Positions 16,686 to 25,784 are shown, counted from the stretch's first letter. The stretch is DNA of 64,000 nt from an uncultured Eggerthella sp. (GCA_905203045.1 CAJKUH010000008.1:15166-79165), one strand, 5' to 3'. Program-made: numbers and translations. Notes: generated by a model from the letters alone, not told the origin.

Positions 16686-16758
16686 AGCTGTCCATTATAG
16701 CCAAACGCTTTAGCGCCCTGATTTGAGAGAAGCTTGCGCCAGAAAATGCACCTTCGAT

Positions 16759-16896
16759 GGCAGAATAGGCCGCTAAAGTACGACTCCCTCACTAGGCAAC
16801 CGCCTAATTCCGCGAAAACGGGTCGAAATAGCAGGCACACGCAAAAGAAAGGCACCCTTCGGCAAGCCGGGTCGTACTTTAGGGCCCAAATTTGCC
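16759..16896. repeat. Inverted pair of the TAAAGTACGA motif
   Basis: Two ~29-bp copies face each other: plus strand 16759-16787 (GGCAG...CCGCTAAAGTACGA) and minus strand 16868-16896 (GGCAAATTTG...CTAAAGTACGA). The same arrangement recurs at 48897-49024. The stretch lies between the DUF2207 gene and the DMT transporter gene. Confidence 0.7.
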
Positions 16897-16926
16897 AAAG
16901 GGTGCCGCATTTTCAACGCAGACAGA

Positions 16927-18945
16927 TTAGCGGGCGCCGCCACCGCCGCCGAAGCCGCCACCTCCGCCAACGGAGAAGCCGCCACCGCCGCCGAAGCCGT
17001 CGGAAGAGCTGCCCGAAAGCGCCGACTGAACCGCCTGCACCGATTCCGTGACCGAGGTGTTCAGCATCGAGCCCACATCGGGCATCGTTGCACCAGCGTA
17101 GTAGTACGGGCTGTACCATACCCACCACGGCACATAAGCGGTGTTGGCCGCCATGGCATCGTCGACCTGGAACATCTCGGGCACCTTCTTGCGCAGCTCG
17201 GCGATAGCCTGCTCCGCCACGCCGAACAGGTAGGCGTACACCATGAATTCGCCCCATACCTTCACATCGGTTGTCGGGCGTTCATCGAGCGAAGAGAACT
17301 CCGTCAGCCACTTCTTCAGCGCCTTGCAACGCGCATAGGCATCGGCGCCCTTCTGCGTGCGGCGTTCCATGAAGCGCGACACGACGATAAGCGCAACACC
17401 GGTGATAACGCCAGGGATCAGAACCAGCAGGTTGTCGAAAACGGTCGCTACCGCAAAGCACGCCACCAGCAAGATAACCGCGACGGAAAGCATGCGCATA
17501 CGCTTCGACTTCGAGTAGCCCTCAAAGTACTCCGCCGTTATAACGTGCGAGGTAACCAGCCCTTGCCAGTCGGACATAGCGTCGTTGAAGGCCTCGGGGT
17601 TGTCTTCGGCAAAGGCCTTGATGCTGCCCAACCACAGCGAGGGCTGGCCCTTTGCGATGGTGTCGAACAGGAACACCATAGCCTTGCGGTCGATTTCGCT
17701 GTTCAGCGTAAGCTCCACTTCGGGCACGCGGGTGAGGTAGTAGTCATCGACCTTCTTGGTGCGAACCAGGCCCTTCTCCTCGTACGAGCCCTTGTTTATC
17801 AGCACCGCGCCCATGTTGGCAAGATGCATGATGGTTGCAGTGAAGTCGGTCGAGCTTTCCTTGTCGAAGCGCCACAAACGGCCGATTTCGGCAGGATGAG
17901 CGCCTTCAACTGGCACATCGCGCCAGTACTCATCCTTGAAGGTGGGCTCAAGTTCCTTGCCGTAGCGCACAAACGAGCGAATGCCCCACACCAAAAGCGC
18001 CAAGCACACCAGGATCACAGCAATAAGCACACCTATGGAAGTGGCGCGCTGCGCATTGGCGCGGTCGGCCCAGGTTTGCTCTTCGGAAAGCACGGAATCG
18101 AGGCGCGCGGTGGATTCGTGCATATTGTCGGCGCCTTGGGCAACGCCGGAGAGCCATTCGGCGGGGAACACCACGCGCGCCTCAGCATATGAACCGGCGC
18201 TGACCGAGGGAACTTGATAGCTTACCGTGCCGTCGCTGTTGATATTCACCGTGGCATTCAGCGGACCATGGCCCCATGCGCGCACGTTTTCGCCCGCGGT
18301 TACCGTCGCACCCGAGGCAACGGGCAGGGAAAGCGTCATGGATACGTTGTTGGAATCTTCCGCCCAGCCGCTACCCACGAACTGCCAGTACAGCTCACCC
18401 ACATCGGAGTATGCCTGCGCCGCCTTGGTTACCGTGTAGTCAAGCTGGATGGTGTCCGATTCATCGCGCACGTTGAAGAACACATACACGGTGTTCTTGG
18501 GCTGGTCGAACGAGTACGCGGTGGTACCGGGACCGCCCTCGTCACGCCAATCGAGCTGGAACGGCACGCTGGAAAGCTTCGAAAGCGCATTGGCGGAAGA
18601 ACCCATGCTTACGCTGTTGATCTTGATGTCGGAACCGTAAGGCAAGTTGTTGAAGTTCCACCACACCGCCGTGAAGCTGCCGTCGAAGTCGAACTGGCGC
18701 TGTTCCACCACGTGCAGATCGCCATTGGGAAGCACGGTTGCGTTGATGGTGGTTTGCGGCATTTCGTACGATTTTGCGTACGCCTGCTGCGGCGCGGCTG
18801 CGCACAAGCAGGCCAATGCCAGTACGAGCGCGGAAATTGCCAGCAGAAGCCGACATTGGGAAGCACGGCTCTGCTTGATTTCCGCCACATTTGTGGCGTA
18901 TTTAGCGCTTTGGGCACTTTTTTTGATGAAAGCGTGGTTTTGCAC
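16927..18945 (-). CDS. DUF2207 domain membrane protein
   Basis: This 672-residue protein has a hydrophobic signal or anchor segment at about 33-52 ending in AYA. The outer DUF2207 beta domain follows (to ~270), then membrane helices near 295-320 and two more near 470-515, and finally a cytoplasmic region. The last ~25 residues are almost only Gly with a few Phe, Ser and Val (repeats of GGGGGF). DUF2207 proteins are found widely in bacteria but lack a firm function. The GTG start has AAGGAG upstream. A LemA gene lies a short way upstream on the same strand, a frequent partnership for such proteins. Confidence 0.85.
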   Translation of the reverse strand: MQNHAFIKKSAQSAKYATNVAEIKQSRASQCRLLLAISALVLALACLCAAAPQQAYAKSYEMPQTTINATVLPNGDLHVVEQRQFDFDGSFTAVWWNFNNLPYGSDIKINSVSMGSSANALSKLSSVPFQLDWRDEGGPGTTAYSFDQPKNTVYVFFNVRDESDTIQLDYTVTKAAQAYSDVGELYWQFVGSGWAEDSNNVSMTLSLPVASGATVTAGENVRAWGHGPLNATVNINSDGTVSYQVPSVSAGSYAEARVVFPAEWLSGVAQGADNMHESTARLDSVLSEEQTWADRANAQRATSIGVLIAVILVCLALLVWGIRSFVRYGKELEPTFKDEYWRDVPVEGAHPAEIGRLWRFDKESSTDFTATIMHLANMGAVLINKGSYEEKGLVRTKKVDDYYLTRVPEVELTLNSEIDRKAMVFLFDTIAKGQPSLWLGSIKAFAEDNPEAFNDAMSDWQGLVTSHVITAEYFEGYSKSKRMRMLSVAVILLVACFAVATVFDNLLVLIPGVITGVALIVVSRFMERRTQKGADAYARCKALKKWLTEFSSLDERPTTDVKVWGEFMVYAYLFGVAEQAIAELRKKVPEMFQVDDAMAANTAYVPWWVWYSPYYYAGATMPDVGSMLNTSVTESVQAVQSALSGSSSDGFGGGGGFSVGGGGGFGGGGGAR

Positions 18946-19001
18946 TGCTCTTCTCCTTGCAAGATGAGGTCGGGCAGGTTATCATTTCAATTCGCATATA
19001 C

Positions 19002-19089
19002 GGAGAGCTGACCGAGAGGCCGAAGGTGCTCGCCTGCTAAGCGAGTATACGCCAAAAGCGTATCTGGGGTTCGAATCCCCAGCTCTCCG
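19002..19089 (+). tRNA. tRNA-Ser (anticodon GCT)
   Basis: The acceptor stem is GGAGAGC / GCTCTCC. The anticodon stem-loop CTCGC-CTGCTAA-GCGAG gives GCT. A long variable arm (TATACGC...GCGTAT) is typical of serine tRNA, with T arm CTGGGG-TTCGAAT-CCCCAG. CCA is encoded at 19090-19092. Confidence 0.96.
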
Positions 19090-19102
19090 CCAGTAAATGC
19101 CA

Positions 19103-19134
19103 CAAGCACGGGAAACCGTGCTTGTTTTGTTTTC
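19103..19134 (+). terminator. Terminator after tRNA-Ser(GCT)
   Basis: CAAGCACGG and CCGTGCTTG pair around GAAA, followed by TTTTGTTTT. Confidence 0.92.
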
Positions 19135-19482
19135 CCTCGATTACCAGGGGTTTCAAACCGAAAAGGCAAAATCTGCTAAGAAAAATGCCAGCGACATCTT
19201 TTTAGAAATCTGCTCGGCCAAACTTGCAAGGGAAGGTTTTATTCTGCGTCGCGAGCTTCTGATTCTTCTTAACCGTTCTAATCCTCCGAGCCCGATTCCA
19301 ACATTCCATTCTTCCAAACGCCAGCCTCCAACCCAATCTGCAGCACCTGGCTCTTCGCAACAGCCCCAATCAACATCACCTGCCCCTTTCGGCAGCTTTC
19401 ATTTCGCTCTTATGGATGCACTTTCTCCCAAACCAGCCTTACGCTGCGCGCCATTGCCCTCGACTTCCCGCACTTTCGCAAT

Positions 19483-19718
19483 GGCAAGATTCCCGCGAAA
19501 CGTATGCCCCTGAGGCAAAATGGAAGGAAAAAGAGAGGTTCGCGGCAAAAATCCCGCCAAACGTATGCCAAACCCAGATTTTCTTGTTGGAAATCATACG
19601 TACGGAGCGAAACTTGCCAAGAATCTTTCCCAACAGCATACGTTTCGGGCGATTCCTGCCACGAAGGAGCCCTGTTAAGCAATTTTCCGGAAAAGGGAAT
19701 ACGTTTCGGCCGCCTTTT
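19483..19718. repeat. Cluster of five 26-bp iterated motifs
   Basis: A motif built of GGCAAGATTC followed by GAAACGTATGCC (with variants) occurs five times in a gene-free region. Copies are at 19483-19508 and 19544-19569 on the plus strand and at about 19592-19617, 19635-19660 and 19694-19718 on the minus strand. The two plus copies are 61 bases apart start to start. No ORF across it looks real; overlapping frames simply translate the repeat. The rest of 19135-19767 shows nothing else I can name. Confidence 0.7.
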
Positions 19719-19767
19719 TCCACATTCCAATTCGGCTGCTTTCTGCCACGTTCCAAAGGTGCAGGAT

Positions 19768-19803
19768 GAAAAAACGCCACCCAGATTGTTCTGGGCGGCG
19801 TTC
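19768..19803 (-). terminator. Terminator of lemA
   Basis: AACGCC.CCCAGA pairs with TCTGGGCGGCGTT, followed on the minus strand by TTTTTTC. Confidence 0.9.
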
Positions 19804-19834
19804 TATCGGCGTTTCAATTGCGTTGCCTGAAACG

Positions 19835-20467
19835 TTATTTCACCGAAGGCGTATCGGACGGGTCCTTCGGGGCGGTGCTCATGTTCACGCTAGGAGCCTG
19901 CGGGGCATTGCCCTGACCGAAGGAAACAACCGGAGCGGCTGCGGCTGCAGCATTAGCATCGAAGCTTTCGCGCTTGGTGAAGCCGAAGGGACCGGCAACC
20001 AGCACACCGGGGAACGTTTGAATGGCGTTGTTGAACTTCATTACCGTATCGTTGTAGCTCTGGCGCATGTAGCTGATCTTGTCTTCCGTAGCGGCAATTT
20101 CGGCCTGAAGCTGCTGGAAGTTGGCATTTGCCTTCAAATCAGGGTATGCCTCGGAAACCGCGAACAGGCTCTTCAACGTGCCGGAAAGGAAGTTATCGGC
20201 CGCCATCTTCTGCTCGGGCGTGGAAGCATTGCACACTGCAGCGCGCGCTTCGGTGACCTTCTGCAGGGTTCCGCTTTCGTGGGCAGCATAGCCCTTCACC
20301 GTTTCTACCAGGTTCGGGATAAGGTCCAAACGGCGCTGCAGCTGAACGTCGATCTGCGACCAGGCATTGTCTACGCGATTGCGCAGCTGAACCAAATTGT
20401 TGTACAGGGCAATGACGATGATGGCCAGCACCACCACAACAATGCCAATTACGATTAAAGCCTCCAT
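19835..20467 (-). CDS. lemA: LemA family protein
   Basis: This protein of about 210 residues has an N-terminal membrane helix (residues ~3-25, LIVIGIVVVVLAIIVIALYN) followed by the conserved LemA helical region: LVQLRNRVDNAWSQIDVQLQ, then RRLDLIPNLVETVKGYA and ANFQQLQAEIAATEDKI. LemA proteins are membrane proteins of uncertain function, often next to DUF2207 or TPM-domain genes, as here (DUF2207 gene downstream past a tRNA). The ATG at 20467 has AAGGAG a few bases before it; an in-frame extension to 20506 lacks such a site. The C-terminal ~40 residues are Ala/Pro-rich and probably disordered. Confidence 0.92.
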   Translation of the reverse strand: MEALIVIGIVVVVLAIIVIALYNNLVQLRNRVDNAWSQIDVQLQRRLDLIPNLVETVKGYAAHESGTLQKVTEARAAVCNASTPEQKMAADNFLSGTLKSLFAVSEAYPDLKANANFQQLQAEIAATEDKISYMRQSYNDTVMKFNNAIQTFPGVLVAGPFGFTKRESFDANAAAAAAPVVSFGQGNAPQAPSVNMSTAPKDPSDTPSVK

Positions 20468-20581
20468 AGCTAACTCCTTGCGTTTCTCGCGCAGCACCGA
20501 GCCCAACGGCGCGGGCAGCTGTTATGCGGGAAAACCGTAGGCGGTTTTCGCCACCTTACCTCGAATTATTCGATACTTTGA

Positions 20582-21499
20582 TTATAGAGCCTCTACCACT
20601 GCTGCGCCCAACGGTGAGAAAGACGTTACGCGCGTCCACCATTCGTGCTTGCGCGCCTCGACCGAAGCATCGCATGCCTCCTGATAGCTGCCGAACACGC
20701 AGCACACGGCCGACCCGCTACCGCACAGCACCGTGTTCTCGGCGCCAGCCGCCGCCCTGCCCCACTCAAGCACTTCGGCAACAGCGGGCGTAACCGCGCA
20801 TGCCGCCTGCTCAAGGTTGTTGTACAGGGAAACGCCGGCAGCCTCGCTCTTTTCGGCCAACGAAGAAAGAAGCTCTTCGCCAGCGACAACAGGCGCTTCG
20901 TCGAACGCTGCATAGGCCTTGCCCGTGGAAACGCCGGCATCGGGACGCACCAGCAGCACGAAGCCCGAGCGGGGCTTCAGCGCCGCCTCGAACACATCGC
21001 CCTTTCCGGAAAGACGCGCACAGCCACCCTTCAGGAAGAACGAGACGTCGGCACCCAGGCGCGAGGCAACTTCTTGCACGCGCTCGTCTTCCACGCCAAC
21101 GCCCCACAGCGTTGCGGCGCCCACCAGGGCTGCTGCTGCGTTGGAAGATCCGCCGCCCAGGCCTGCCTCGGCGGGAATGACCTTGTTCAGCACCATTTCA
21201 ATGGTTTCGTCTTGCGTGCGACCCAGCGCTTTGGCAAGCTCCACCACTGCTTTGTAGGCGATGTTTTCCTCTGCTTTGATGGTAAGCGGATCGATGGTGA
21301 ACGAAGTTTCGCACTTCAGCATGATGTGCAGCCCTTCACCCGAACCTTCGTCGTCGAAGCGGCGCATGGAAAGCGTGTCGTGCAGGGCAAGCGAGTGCAT
21401 GATGGTCTGCACCTCGTGGAACCCGCTTTCCTGCTTTTCTCCCACCGCCAAAACCAAGTTCACCTTCGCAGGCGAAATGATCTTGGTCACGTTCTTCAT
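20582..21499 (-). CDS. ispE: 4-diphosphocytidyl-2-C-methyl-D-erythritol kinase
   Basis: IspE phosphorylates CDP-methylerythritol in the MEP route to isoprenoids. This protein of about 305 residues belongs to the GHMP kinase family. The N-terminal SPAKVNLVL stretch, the glycine-rich ATP loop PAEAGLGGGSSNAAAAL and the C-terminal CGSGSAVCCVF segment are all in place. GAGGGA precedes the ATG at 21499. An upstream ATG at 21520 overlaps the tadA stop (ATGA) and is a fair alternative. The other MEP genes ispD and ispF lie 10 kb away. Confidence 0.95.
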   Translation of the reverse strand: MKNVTKIISPAKVNLVLAVGEKQESGFHEVQTIMHSLALHDTLSMRRFDDEGSGEGLHIMLKCETSFTIDPLTIKAEENIAYKAVVELAKALGRTQDETIEMVLNKVIPAEAGLGGGSSNAAAALVGAATLWGVGVEDERVQEVASRLGADVSFFLKGGCARLSGKGDVFEAALKPRSGFVLLVRPDAGVSTGKAYAAFDEAPVVAGEELLSSLAEKSEAAGVSLYNNLEQAACAVTPAVAEVLEWGRAAAGAENTVLCGSGSAVCCVFGSYQEACDASVEARKHEWWTRVTSFSPLGAAVVEAL

Positions 21500-21516
21500 C
21501 GGCAGTCCCTCAAGCC

Positions 21517-22092
21517 TCATGCAAAAGCACCATCCTGATTCGGTTCATCGTTGTTGTTTTCAGTTGCAGCCTGTGCTGCTGCGGCCTCTTCCGCGCGGGC
21601 CGCGGCCTTTTTGGCCTTGTTGCGCTTGCGCTTTTCGCGGAAAAACGTCTTCAGCATGGAAGCGCACTCCTCTTCGCGCACGCCCGACGTAACCTCGAAC
21701 ACATGGTTCAGACGTTCATCGGCGTTCACTTGGTACAGGGAGCCCAACGCGCCTGCCTTCGGGTCGAATGCGCCGAACACGCATCGGTCAATGCGCGCTT
21801 GATGCATAAGTCCCGCGCACATGATGCACGGCTCGAGCGTAACGTACACCGTACACCCGGAAAGGCGCCACACGCCCAACTTGTCAGACGCTTGTTTCAT
21901 TGCAAGGAATTCGGCATGGCCGGCCGGATCGGCATCGGTTTCACGGCGGTTGTACGCCGCTGCTATCACCTGCCCATCGTGCACGACCACTGCGCCAATG
22001 GGCACTTCGTCGAGCTGTTCCGCCTTGCAGGCCTCGGCAATGGCCAGGCGCATGAACTCGCTATCTTGGGCGCCCGAGCTGACGCTTTCCAT
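21517..22092 (-). CDS. tadA: tRNA adenosine(34) deaminase TadA
   Basis: TadA converts the wobble adenosine of tRNA-Arg(ACG) to inosine. This 191-residue protein has the zinc deaminase core: HAEFLAM (zinc His and catalytic Glu) and PCIMCAG (two zinc Cys), in the spacing of the tRNA/cytosine deaminase family. The first ~150 residues match the usual enzyme length. The last ~40 are a Lys/Arg then Ala/Glu-rich extension that is not part of the fold. It is followed directly by ispE with a possible 4-base overlap, so the two are probably one transcript. Confidence 0.93.
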   Translation of the reverse strand: MESVSSGAQDSEFMRLAIAEACKAEQLDEVPIGAVVVHDGQVIAAAYNRRETDADPAGHAEFLAMKQASDKLGVWRLSGCTVYVTLEPCIMCAGLMHQARIDRCVFGAFDPKAGALGSLYQVNADERLNHVFEVTSGVREEECASMLKTFFREKRKRNKAKKAAARAEEAAAAQAATENNNDEPNQDGAFA

Positions 22093-22133
22093 ACCTCACC
22101 ACCAAATTATGATATCCTTATCCCTACCAATTC

Positions 22134-22218
22134 GGAGGAATGGCAGAGTGGTTGAATGCGGCGGTCTTGAAAACCGTTGTGCCGCAAGGCACCGTGGGTT
22201 CAAATCCTACTTCCTCCG
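22134..22218 (+). tRNA. tRNA-Ser (anticodon TGA)
   Basis: The acceptor stem is GGAGGAA / TTCCTCC. The anticodon loop CTTGAAA gives TGA within CGGT...ACCG. A long variable arm (TGTGCCGCAAGGCACC) and T arm with TTCAAAT are present. CCA is encoded at 22219-22221. Confidence 0.96.
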
Positions 22219-22230
22219 CCAGCTTTCATT

Positions 22231-22264
22231 GCGCCGTTCTTCCGAACGGCGCCTTTTCATTTTA
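22231..22264 (+). terminator. Terminator of tRNA-Ser(TGA)
   Basis: A perfect 9-bp stem (GCGCCGTTC / GAACGGCGC) with loop TTCC is followed by CTTTTCATTTT. The same hairpin is the 3' end of the antisense element B1. Confidence 0.92.
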
Positions 22265-22390
22265 AACGCTATGACGCTACGCGGGGCCCTGATGGCACAT
22301 CTGGGCTTCAATCGGTCGGCGCGGCCAAAAGAGGGCCAGCGCTTCCCTCTTTCAACCCAGCTGCACTCATCAGAGCCCCGCTCGCTGTTT
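22231..22390 (-). repeat. Structured element B, copy B1
   Basis: Read on the minus strand from 22390: AACAGCGAGCG, stem GGGGCTCTGATG, GAGTGCAG, an inner hairpin, TGTGCC, the returning stem CATCAGGGCCCCGC, AGCGTCAT, and a terminal hairpin. The same order occurs at 34483 and 53836. The terminal hairpin is the terminator of the neighbouring tRNA-Ser gene. Confidence 0.75.
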
Positions 22391-22468
22391 CGTCCGACTA
22401 TGCGAGTTTTTAAACAGTACTCAGCGGACAGCCTGTCAATTTCGTTGAAACCCCGACGGGCTCACCTT

Positions 22469-22722
22469 GTTTGCGAATCGGGGCTGGCCCCCTGTGCCAG
22501 CTCATTCCGTAGCGCGGTTTGAAAAGAATGGAATACAGGAAATCGCCCCAGGTATTCGACCAGAAATATCGGGATATGGCGAACCATGCGTCGAACCATC
22601 TCCGCGATTTCAACCACTAATCATAAAACCAATTCTCTGAAAACCGACGGGAAAGAAATCACACTTTCTTTCCCGAAAGCGAAGGCTGAGCCGGGACAGG
22701 GCGCCCCGCCCCGATTCGCAAA
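22469..22722. repeat. Inverted-repeat element A2, 254 bp
   Basis: Outer arms GTTTGCGAATCGGGG (22469-22483) and CCCCGATTCGCAAAC (22708-22722) are perfectly complementary, and the pairing continues imperfectly for ~20 more bases. The core 22539-22611 matches the core of A1 at 10851-10925 (shared pieces include AAATCGCCCCA, GTATTCGACC, GCGTCGAA and CCGCGATT). The arms are unlike those of A1. The right end is 8 bases from the aroE stop. Confidence 0.8.
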
Positions 22723-22729
22723 CAGCCAC

Positions 22730-23599
22730 CTATTCCTCGAAGAAGGTTTCCATAACGAAATCGACCGGCATTTCGCGCCCGAACCAGAGGCGTTCGGCAA
22801 TTGCCGCCTGCTGCACGAAGAAGCCAGCACCGTCCACCGTCTTGCAACCCTGCGAACGCGCAAGCTTGATGAGCTCGGTTTCGCGGGGGTTGTACACCAG
22901 GTCGGACACGATGAGCTCGGGGCGCAGCATATCGGCATCGAGCAAGCAGCCTGGATCGTCGGGATAGCCAACACTGGTGGCATTTACCACCAGGGCCGAT
23001 TCGGCAACAGAAGCCCGCAGGCGCTCCGTGTCGGAAAGCGAGTACAGGGAAATGGCGCACTCCGAATACGAATGCAGGCGTTCCACCAGTTCATAGCCGC
23101 TTTGCTGGTACTTTTCCTGACGGTTGAACACGTCGATTTCCGCCACACCGTCAAGCGCAGCCTGCACAGCGATAGCACACGCCGCGCCGCCCGCGCCAAG
23201 CACGGTGATCTTCTTCCCACGCACATTGACGCCGTTCAAAACCAGATTGCGCATGAACGCCGCGCCATCGGCGTTGTCGCCCAGGGAACGACCGTTCTGA
23301 ACAACCACGATATTCACCGCGCCCATGATTTCCGCCACGCGCGAAATCTCATGCAGATACGGCACCACCGCGCTTTTGTACGGCGCCGTGACGTTGTAGC
23401 CCAAGAAGCCCAACGCTTCCATACCGCGCACGGCTGCTTCAAGGTTTTCGGGCTTCACGTCGAAGGGAACGAAGGCGAAATCGTAGCCCATCTTCTCGAA
23501 CACCGCATTGTGAACTGCCGGCGAACCGGAATAAGTGACGGGCGATCCGATAAGACCAACCAACCTCGTTGAACCGGAAATTCGAGTATCTGCGTCCAT
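22730..23599 (-). CDS. aroE: Shikimate dehydrogenase family protein
   Basis: AroE reduces 3-dehydroshikimate with NADPH. This protein of about 289 residues has the substrate-side SGSPAVHNAVF (the SxSP site) and NVTAPYKSAV with the catalytic Lys, a nucleotide loop VLGAGGAACA, and the C-terminal DGAGFFVQQAAIAERLWFG. Two details differ from textbook AroE: the NTD motif reads NADG and the usual GxxMLVxQG reads GFFVQQA. It could therefore be a paralogue with shifted substrate preference, but shikimate dehydrogenase is the best call. AGGAAGG precedes the ATG at 23599. The shikimate-kinase-like gene is 8 kb away. Confidence 0.87.
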   Translation of the reverse strand: MDADTRISGSTRLVGLIGSPVTYSGSPAVHNAVFEKMGYDFAFVPFDVKPENLEAAVRGMEALGFLGYNVTAPYKSAVVPYLHEISRVAEIMGAVNIVVVQNGRSLGDNADGAAFMRNLVLNGVNVRGKKITVLGAGGAACAIAVQAALDGVAEIDVFNRQEKYQQSGYELVERLHSYSECAISLYSLSDTERLRASVAESALVVNATSVGYPDDPGCLLDADMLRPELIVSDLVYNPRETELIKLARSQGCKTVDGAGFFVQQAAIAERLWFGREMPVDFVMETFFEE

Positions 23600-23697
23600 A
23601 AAGCCCTTCCTATCATGCAGGCGCACCGCCTGCAAGACGCCTTACGGCCTGAAGCCGAAACACATTTGAAATAACTCTACCGCAAGCCTTGCCACAG

Positions 23698-23733
23698 GAA
23701 AAGAAAAGCGACTCCCATAGGCGGGAGCCGCTA
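23698..23733 (-). terminator. Terminator of the ABC-F gene
   Basis: On the minus strand AGCGGCTCCC pairs with GGGAGTCGCT (one G-T pair), followed by TTTTCTTTT. Confidence 0.85.
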
Positions 23734-23816
23734 GTATTCGGCATATATCGTTCGGTGAAGCGCTTTGCCACAGGCCGGGAACCGCCCCGCAGGCTTCGGA
23801 CAAGCAGCGGGTAGGC

Positions 23817-25616
23817 CTACCCTTCCAATTCCTCGGCGACAACAAGCCACTCTTCTTCGAGCGCGTTGATCCGCTCTTCAAGCTCATGAATGCCAGCTTG
23901 CGCTTTGCCCAGCGCCTCGTAGTCGTACGGGTCGACCTTCAGAAGGTCTTCCTTTGCCTGAGCCAGCTTCTTTTCCTGGGTCTTCATCTTGTTTTCCAGC
24001 GAGCGCGCCTGCTTCTTCAGCTCGCGAACCTCGGCGGCAGAACGACCCGATTCCTCGGCAGCATTGCCGGACTGCTTAGCACCGCCCGAAGCCTTGTTCT
24101 TCTTCGTCTTGCGGCTTTCGTCCAACAGCTCAAGATACTCGTCAACACCGCGCGGGCAATGGGTGAGCTTGCCGTCTATTAGGGCGAACTGGTCGTCGGT
24201 CACGCGTTCCATAAGGTAGCGGTCGTGGCTTACCACAATGAGCGTGCCCGGCCAGGTATCCAGCAGGTTTTCCATGGCCACCGTCATGTCGGTGTCAAGG
24301 TCGTTGCTGGGCTCGTCGAGAATAAGGACGTTCGGCGAATCGAGCAGAATAAGCATCAGCTGCAAGCGGCGCTTCTGACCGCCGGAAAGCGTTTCCACCG
24401 GCATATTCAGATGCGCGTTGGTGAACCCCAGCTGCTCAAGCAGCTGAGCAGGGGAAACTTCCTTGCCATCAATCATGTAACGCGAGTTGTAGCGCGAAAG
24501 CACTTCACGCACACGGTCGCCCTTCAGTTTCTCGAGCTCTTCCAGCTTCTGGGAAAGGAAGGCGAACTTCACCGTTTTGCCGATTTTCACGCGGCCCGCC
24601 TGGGGGCGCAGCTTGCCCTGCACGATGTCGAGCAAAGTCGATTTGCCGGCACCGTTGGCACCCAAAAGGCCGTAGCGGTCACCCGGGCCAATCATCCAGG
24701 TAACGTCGTCGAGCACCTTGTTCTGGCCGTAGGAAAACGAAACGTCGATAACGTCGACGCACTTCTTGCCCAAGCGGGAAATTGCGGCGCGTTTCAGTTC
24801 CGTGGTATTGCGCAGCGGCGGCTCTTCGGCAATAAGGGCACGCGCGGTCTCCACATGGAAACGCGGCTTGCTGGAACGGGCGCGGGCGCCACGGGAAAGG
24901 AAGGCGAGCTCGCGGCGGATAAGGTTCTGGCGCTTCTGCTCTGCCACCTCCGCCTGACGCTGGCGCTCCACGCGCTGCAGGATGTACGCGGAATAGCCGC
25001 CCTCGAACGGCTCGGCAACGCCATCATGCACTTCCCACATGCGCAAGCACACTTCGTCCAAGAACCAGCGGTCGTGCGTTACCACCACCAGCGCACCGCT
25101 GCCGCGGGAAAAGCGCTTCTTCAAGTGCTTTGCCAGCCAGTTGATGGCAACCACATCAAGGTGGTTGGTAGGCTCGTCGAGCAGCAGCACATCGGCATCG
25201 GCAATAAGCACGCGCGCCAGGTCGACGCGGCGGCGCTGACCGCCCGAAAGCGTGCCGACCAGCGCGTTCCAATCAAGGTCGCCGATCATGCCATCGATGA
25301 TGTCACGGATACGCGCATCCGATGCCCACTCGTATTCGGGGGCATCGCCTACGATGTTCCAGCCGATAGTGCGCTCGTCGTTAAGCTCATCGGTTTGGCG
25401 CAGGGAAGCAAAGCGCACGCCGCCCGTGCGCAGCACACGGCCATCGTCGGGTTCGACCGTTCCATCGAACAGCCCCAGAAGCGAAGACTTGCCATCGCCG
25501 TTGCGACCGACCACGCCAACGCAATCGCCGTCATCGACGCCCAAGGAAAGCGAGTCGAAAATCACCTTCGTGGGGTATTCCAAATGCACATTTTCACAGC
25601 CGAACAAAAAGGCCAT
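23817..25616 (-). CDS. uup: ABC-F ATPase, Uup-like
   Basis: This 599-residue cytosolic protein has two ABC cassettes and no membrane segment. The first has GRNGDGKSS, LSGGQRRR and LLDEPTNHLD; the second GANGAGKST, LSGGQKRR and LILDEPSNDLD. Between them lies the ABC-F linker, and the C-terminal ~80 residues form a Lys/Glu-rich coiled coil, the layout of Uup. ABC-F proteins act on ribosomes (EttA, Uup, antibiotic-protection factors). The C-terminal coiled coil and lack of an antibiotic-resistance context favour a housekeeping role. It is transcribed alone, with its own terminator. Confidence 0.9.
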   Translation of the reverse strand: MAFLFGCENVHLEYPTKVIFDSLSLGVDDGDCVGVVGRNGDGKSSLLGLFDGTVEPDDGRVLRTGGVRFASLRQTDELNDERTIGWNIVGDAPEYEWASDARIRDIIDGMIGDLDWNALVGTLSGGQRRRVDLARVLIADADVLLLDEPTNHLDVVAINWLAKHLKKRFSRGSGALVVVTHDRWFLDEVCLRMWEVHDGVAEPFEGGYSAYILQRVERQRQAEVAEQKRQNLIRRELAFLSRGARARSSKPRFHVETARALIAEEPPLRNTTELKRAAISRLGKKCVDVIDVSFSYGQNKVLDDVTWMIGPGDRYGLLGANGAGKSTLLDIVQGKLRPQAGRVKIGKTVKFAFLSQKLEELEKLKGDRVREVLSRYNSRYMIDGKEVSPAQLLEQLGFTNAHLNMPVETLSGGQKRRLQLMLILLDSPNVLILDEPSNDLDTDMTVAMENLLDTWPGTLIVVSHDRYLMERVTDDQFALIDGKLTHCPRGVDEYLELLDESRKTKKNKASGGAKQSGNAAEESGRSAAEVRELKKQARSLENKMKTQEKKLAQAKEDLLKVDPYDYEALGKAQAGIHELEERINALEEEWLVVAEELEG

Positions 25617-25778
25617 TACCTGCTGCTCCTTCGTTACGCGCTCCCCCGTATCGGAAAGCTATCTTACGAGTATATCCGCAATGCCGAAAACCCGTGCGCA
25701 AAAGCGCCGCCCGCCTTCCCCTTCATGGCAAAGACGCGAAACCTTCTTCTTGCGGCAAGCGGGCGCATTCCACTTTGC

Positions 25779-25784
25779 TATAGT
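25779..25784 (+). promoter_or_regulatory. -10-like TATAGT close to the hemH start
   Basis: TATAGT ends 7 bases before the hemH ATG, and no Shine-Dalgarno sequence lies between them. If used, transcription would start at or beside the ATG and give a leaderless mRNA. I see no good -35 box. Confidence 0.35.

Noticed and set aside
19483..19718. CRISPR array
   Set aside because: The repeats change orientation, vary in spacing and diverge in sequence, and no cas genes are present.
19410..19769. Overlapping 100-120 codon frames in both directions
   Set aside because: They translate the iterated 26-bp motif in several frames; none has a ribosome site or family resemblance.
10851..22611. Coding interpretation of the A-element core (both copies can be read as ...VEYLGRF...)
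   Set aside because: Differences between the copies fall at all codon positions and are not mainly synonymous, and the surrounding frames are unrelated. A structured DNA or RNA element explains the data better.
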